DNA of 64,000 nt, from the NCBI RefSeq assembly GCF_001310955.1, contig NZ_BAZX01000001.1, forward strand, positions 370,614 to 434,613. The letters run 5' to 3'. Positions 62,341 through 64,000 of this stretch are shown piece by piece. The first letter of the stretch is position 1. Each line of letters starts with the position of its first letter. The position numbers were made by a program, and so were the translations under genes. Source of the DNA: Marinifilum fragile JCM 15579. GTDB lineage: Bacteria > Bacteroidota > Bacteroidia > Bacteroidales > Marinifilaceae. The notes under the pieces are model-generated. The model worked only from the letters and a program-made list of their open reading frames with translations, made no database searches and was not told where the DNA came from.

Positions 62341-64000
62341 ATGAATATGAATTTTTCTCGATATAACCTGCAGTTCATAATTAAGTTGAGTGCTGTCATT
62401 TTTCTGGTTTTCTCTCATTTTTCTATTTCTGCACAAGAGAAATATTCTGTAACCGGAAAGGTGAAAATAGAAAATGGAAGTATTGATAATACTTTTATAA
62501 CGATCTATGAAAATGCAGTTAAATTGGAATCAAAACTTGTTGATAATAATGGAAAATTTACATGTGATTTAGATTTTGGGAATGATTATATATTTGAATT
62601 TTCGAAGGAAGGCTTCGTGACCAAGAAAGTTAGTGTGTCAACATTTGTACCCGAAGAAGTATTAAGCAGAGATAGTCAATTTCCTCCTTTTAAATTTACA
62701 GTTTCATTGTTTCCAGCATATGAAGGTCTTGATTTATCCATATTTGATCAACCTATGGGTATGATCATGTATGACAAAGAATTGGATAATTTTGATTATG
62801 ACAGAGGTTACGACTCTCAGATTCGTGATGCAATACAAAAAGCAGAGGCAGAAGCAAGAAGACGAGCTGCGGAATTGGAAGCGCAGCGATTGGCTAAAGA
62901 AAAAGCATATAAGGCTGCTATTCAAAAAGGCGATATTAACTTTAGAGGAAAGAAGTATGAAGAAGCCAAAATGGCTTATAATGAAGCCATAGCAGTTATG
63001 GCAGAAGAGCAATATCCAAAATCGCAAATAGCAAAGATCGATGAGTTGTTGGCAGAACAGCAACGACAGGCTGAAGAAGCATCACGCTTGGCTGCAGAGC
63101 AAAAAGTCTTGGATGAAAAGTATGCATCTATCATCTCTTTGGCAGATTCTCAATTCGAATCAGGAGATTATACCTCGGCGAAAACATCTTATTCGGATGC
63201 TTTGGCATTGAAAACAGAGGAAGAATATCCAAAGTTACAGATTACAAAGATTGATGAACTGCTGGCAGAACAGCAACGACAGGCAGAAGAAGCTGCACGT
63301 TTGGCAGCAGAGCAGAAAGCCTTGAATGAGAAATATGCAGCTATCATTACTTTGGCAGATTCACAGTTCGAGTCAGGAGATTATACATCAGCGAAAACTT
63401 CATATTCAGATGCTTTGGAATTAAAAGAAGAGGAGCCATATCCAAAGTCACAGATTGCAAAGGTTGATGAGCTGTTGGCTGAACAACAAAGACAGGCAGA
63501 GGAAGCAGCACGCTTGGCAGCAGAGCAGAAAGCCTTGGACGATAAATATGCATCCATCATCACTTTGGCAGATTCACAGTTCGAATCAGGAGATTATGCA
63601 TCAGCGAAAACCTCTTATTCTGATGCCTTGTCATTGAAAGCAGAGGAGCCATATCCAAAGTCACAGATCGCAAAGATTGATGAGCTGTTGGCTGAACGGC
63701 AAAGACAGGCAGAAGAAGCTGCAAGATTAGCTGCAGAAAAGAAAGCCTTAGATGAGAAATACGCATCTATCATCACTTTGGCCGATTCGCAATTTGAATC
63801 AGGAGATTATACATCTTCGAAATCCTCCTATTCAGAAGCTGTGGCATTGAAATCGGAGGAGCAATATCCCAAAAATCAGATAACTAAGATTGATGAGTTG
63901 TTGGTAGAACAGCAAAGACAGGCAGAAGAAGCTGCAAGATTAGCTGCAGAAAAGAAAGCCTTAGATGAGAAATACGCATCTATCATCACTTTGGCCGATT
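62341..64000 (+). CDS. Exported protein with 71-residue repeats (3' end beyond the window)
   Basis: Open from ATG 62341 to the end of the window, at least 553 residues. A signal peptide is visible (ending FSHFSISAQ, about 33). A beta-sandwich domain of the carboxypeptidase-regulatory-like type follows (YSVTGKVKIENGSI, GNDYIFEFSKEGFVTKKVSV). From residue about 165, coiled, Ala/Glu/Arg-rich segments (AEQQRQAEEAARLAAEQK) alternate with a TPR-like helix pair (DSQFESGDYTSAKTSYSDALALK). Five repeats start at 63040, 63253, 63466, 63679 and 63892, each exactly 213 bp. The layout resembles envelope-linked TolA- or gliding-type TPR proteins, but the function is unknown. Confidence 0.8.
   Translation, partial: MNMNFSRYNLQFIIKLSAVIFLVFSHFSISAQEKYSVTGKVKIENGSIDNTFITIYENAVKLESKLVDNNGKFTCDLDFGNDYIFEFSKEGFVTKKVSVSTFVPEEVLSRDSQFPPFKFTVSLFPAYEGLDLSIFDQPMGMIMYDKELDNFDYDRGYDSQIRDAIQKAEAEARRRAAELEAQRLAKEKAYKAAIQKGDINFRGKKYEEAKMAYNEAIAVMAEEQYPKSQIAKIDELLAEQQRQAEEASRLAAEQKVLDEKYASIISLADSQFESGDYTSAKTSYSDALALKTEEEYPKLQITKIDELLAEQQRQAEEAARLAAEQKALNEKYAAIITLADSQFESGDYTSAKTSYSDALELKEEEPYPKSQIAKVDELLAEQQRQAEEAARLAAEQKALDDKYASIITLADSQFESGDYASAKTSYSDALSLKAEEPYPKSQIAKIDELLAERQRQAEEAARLAAEKKALDEKYASIITLADSQFESGDYTSSKSSYSEAVALKSEEQYPKNQITKIDELLVEQQRQAEEAARLAAEKKALDEKYASIITLAD

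Noticed and set aside
62734..63063. 109-codon minus-strand frame
   Set aside because: It is the antisense shadow of the repeat-containing protein, with hydrophobic, Cys/Phe-rich composition typical of such shadows.

Overview
The window looks like the chromosome of an AT-rich (roughly one-third G+C by eye) member of the Bacteroidota, probably a marine or anaerobic Marinilabiliales/Bacteroidales-type organism. Evidence seen: recurrent Bacteroidota-type promoter boxes (TAnnTTTG, e.g. 24810, 32307, 40602, 48700), almost no Shine-Dalgarno sites, and typical families (head-GIN/DUF2807 protein, DUF5063, DUF2795, OstA-like plus multiple PpiC-type isomerases, MutS2, S9 peptidases, an Rnf complex preceded by a RseC-family protein). 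The genus is an inference. No rRNA, tRNA, insertion sequence, prophage or CRISPR array was found.

Layout. 1-4.4 kb: end of a class III cyclase, proC, and a hybrid PAS histidine kinase. 4.5-10.2 kb: the Rnf ion-pumping ferredoxin:NAD+ oxidoreductase operon. 10.7-14.6 kb: recG, a methyltransferase-like protein and a cobalamin adenosyltransferase behind a PerR/Fur-like palindrome. 14.6-22.6 kb: an envelope-biogenesis run (guaB, three SurA-like proteins, MoxR ATPase, OstA/LptA-like protein). 22.8-33.3 kb: recQ, nuclease, rRNA methyltransferase, DEAD-box helicase, FAD oxidoreductase, tex, and small proteins. 33.9-39.3 kb: a siroheme/sulfite-reductase operon (DUF2061, cysG N-terminal type, cysJ, cysI, cobA). 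39.6-48.6 kb: small proteins, a porin-like protein, a MazG-like enzyme, PhzF, a pentapeptide protein, an AGCS symporter, an S9 peptidase and a TPR protein. 48.7-64 kb: mutS2, a TIM-barrel-like lipoprotein, a nucleoside-recognition transporter, a second recQ, oligopeptidase B, a LytTR regulator, a NACHT/STAND-like NTPase, and the start of a long protein with 71-residue repeats.

The most interesting signal is upstream of the sulfite-reductase operon. Two tandem short reading frames, each carrying a Cys-Cys-Cys-Met-Cys run, are each followed after 30-36 nt by a related intrinsic terminator, and the second terminator ends right at the first structural gene. This is the architecture of a duplicated cysteine-sensing transcription attenuator, and it fits the pathway, because the operon makes sulfide for cysteine synthesis.

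The second signal is three degenerate tandem arrays with strict but different periods (46, 42 and 40-41 bp). They are unrelated in sequence, and each lies just 3' of a long gene (the histidine kinase, tex, mutS2).

A caution: five otherwise intact genes (histidine kinase, both recQ genes, tex, the AGCS symporter) are interrupted by seven 1-2 base losses. This is more likely sequencing or assembly error than real decay, so these genes are annotated at full span.
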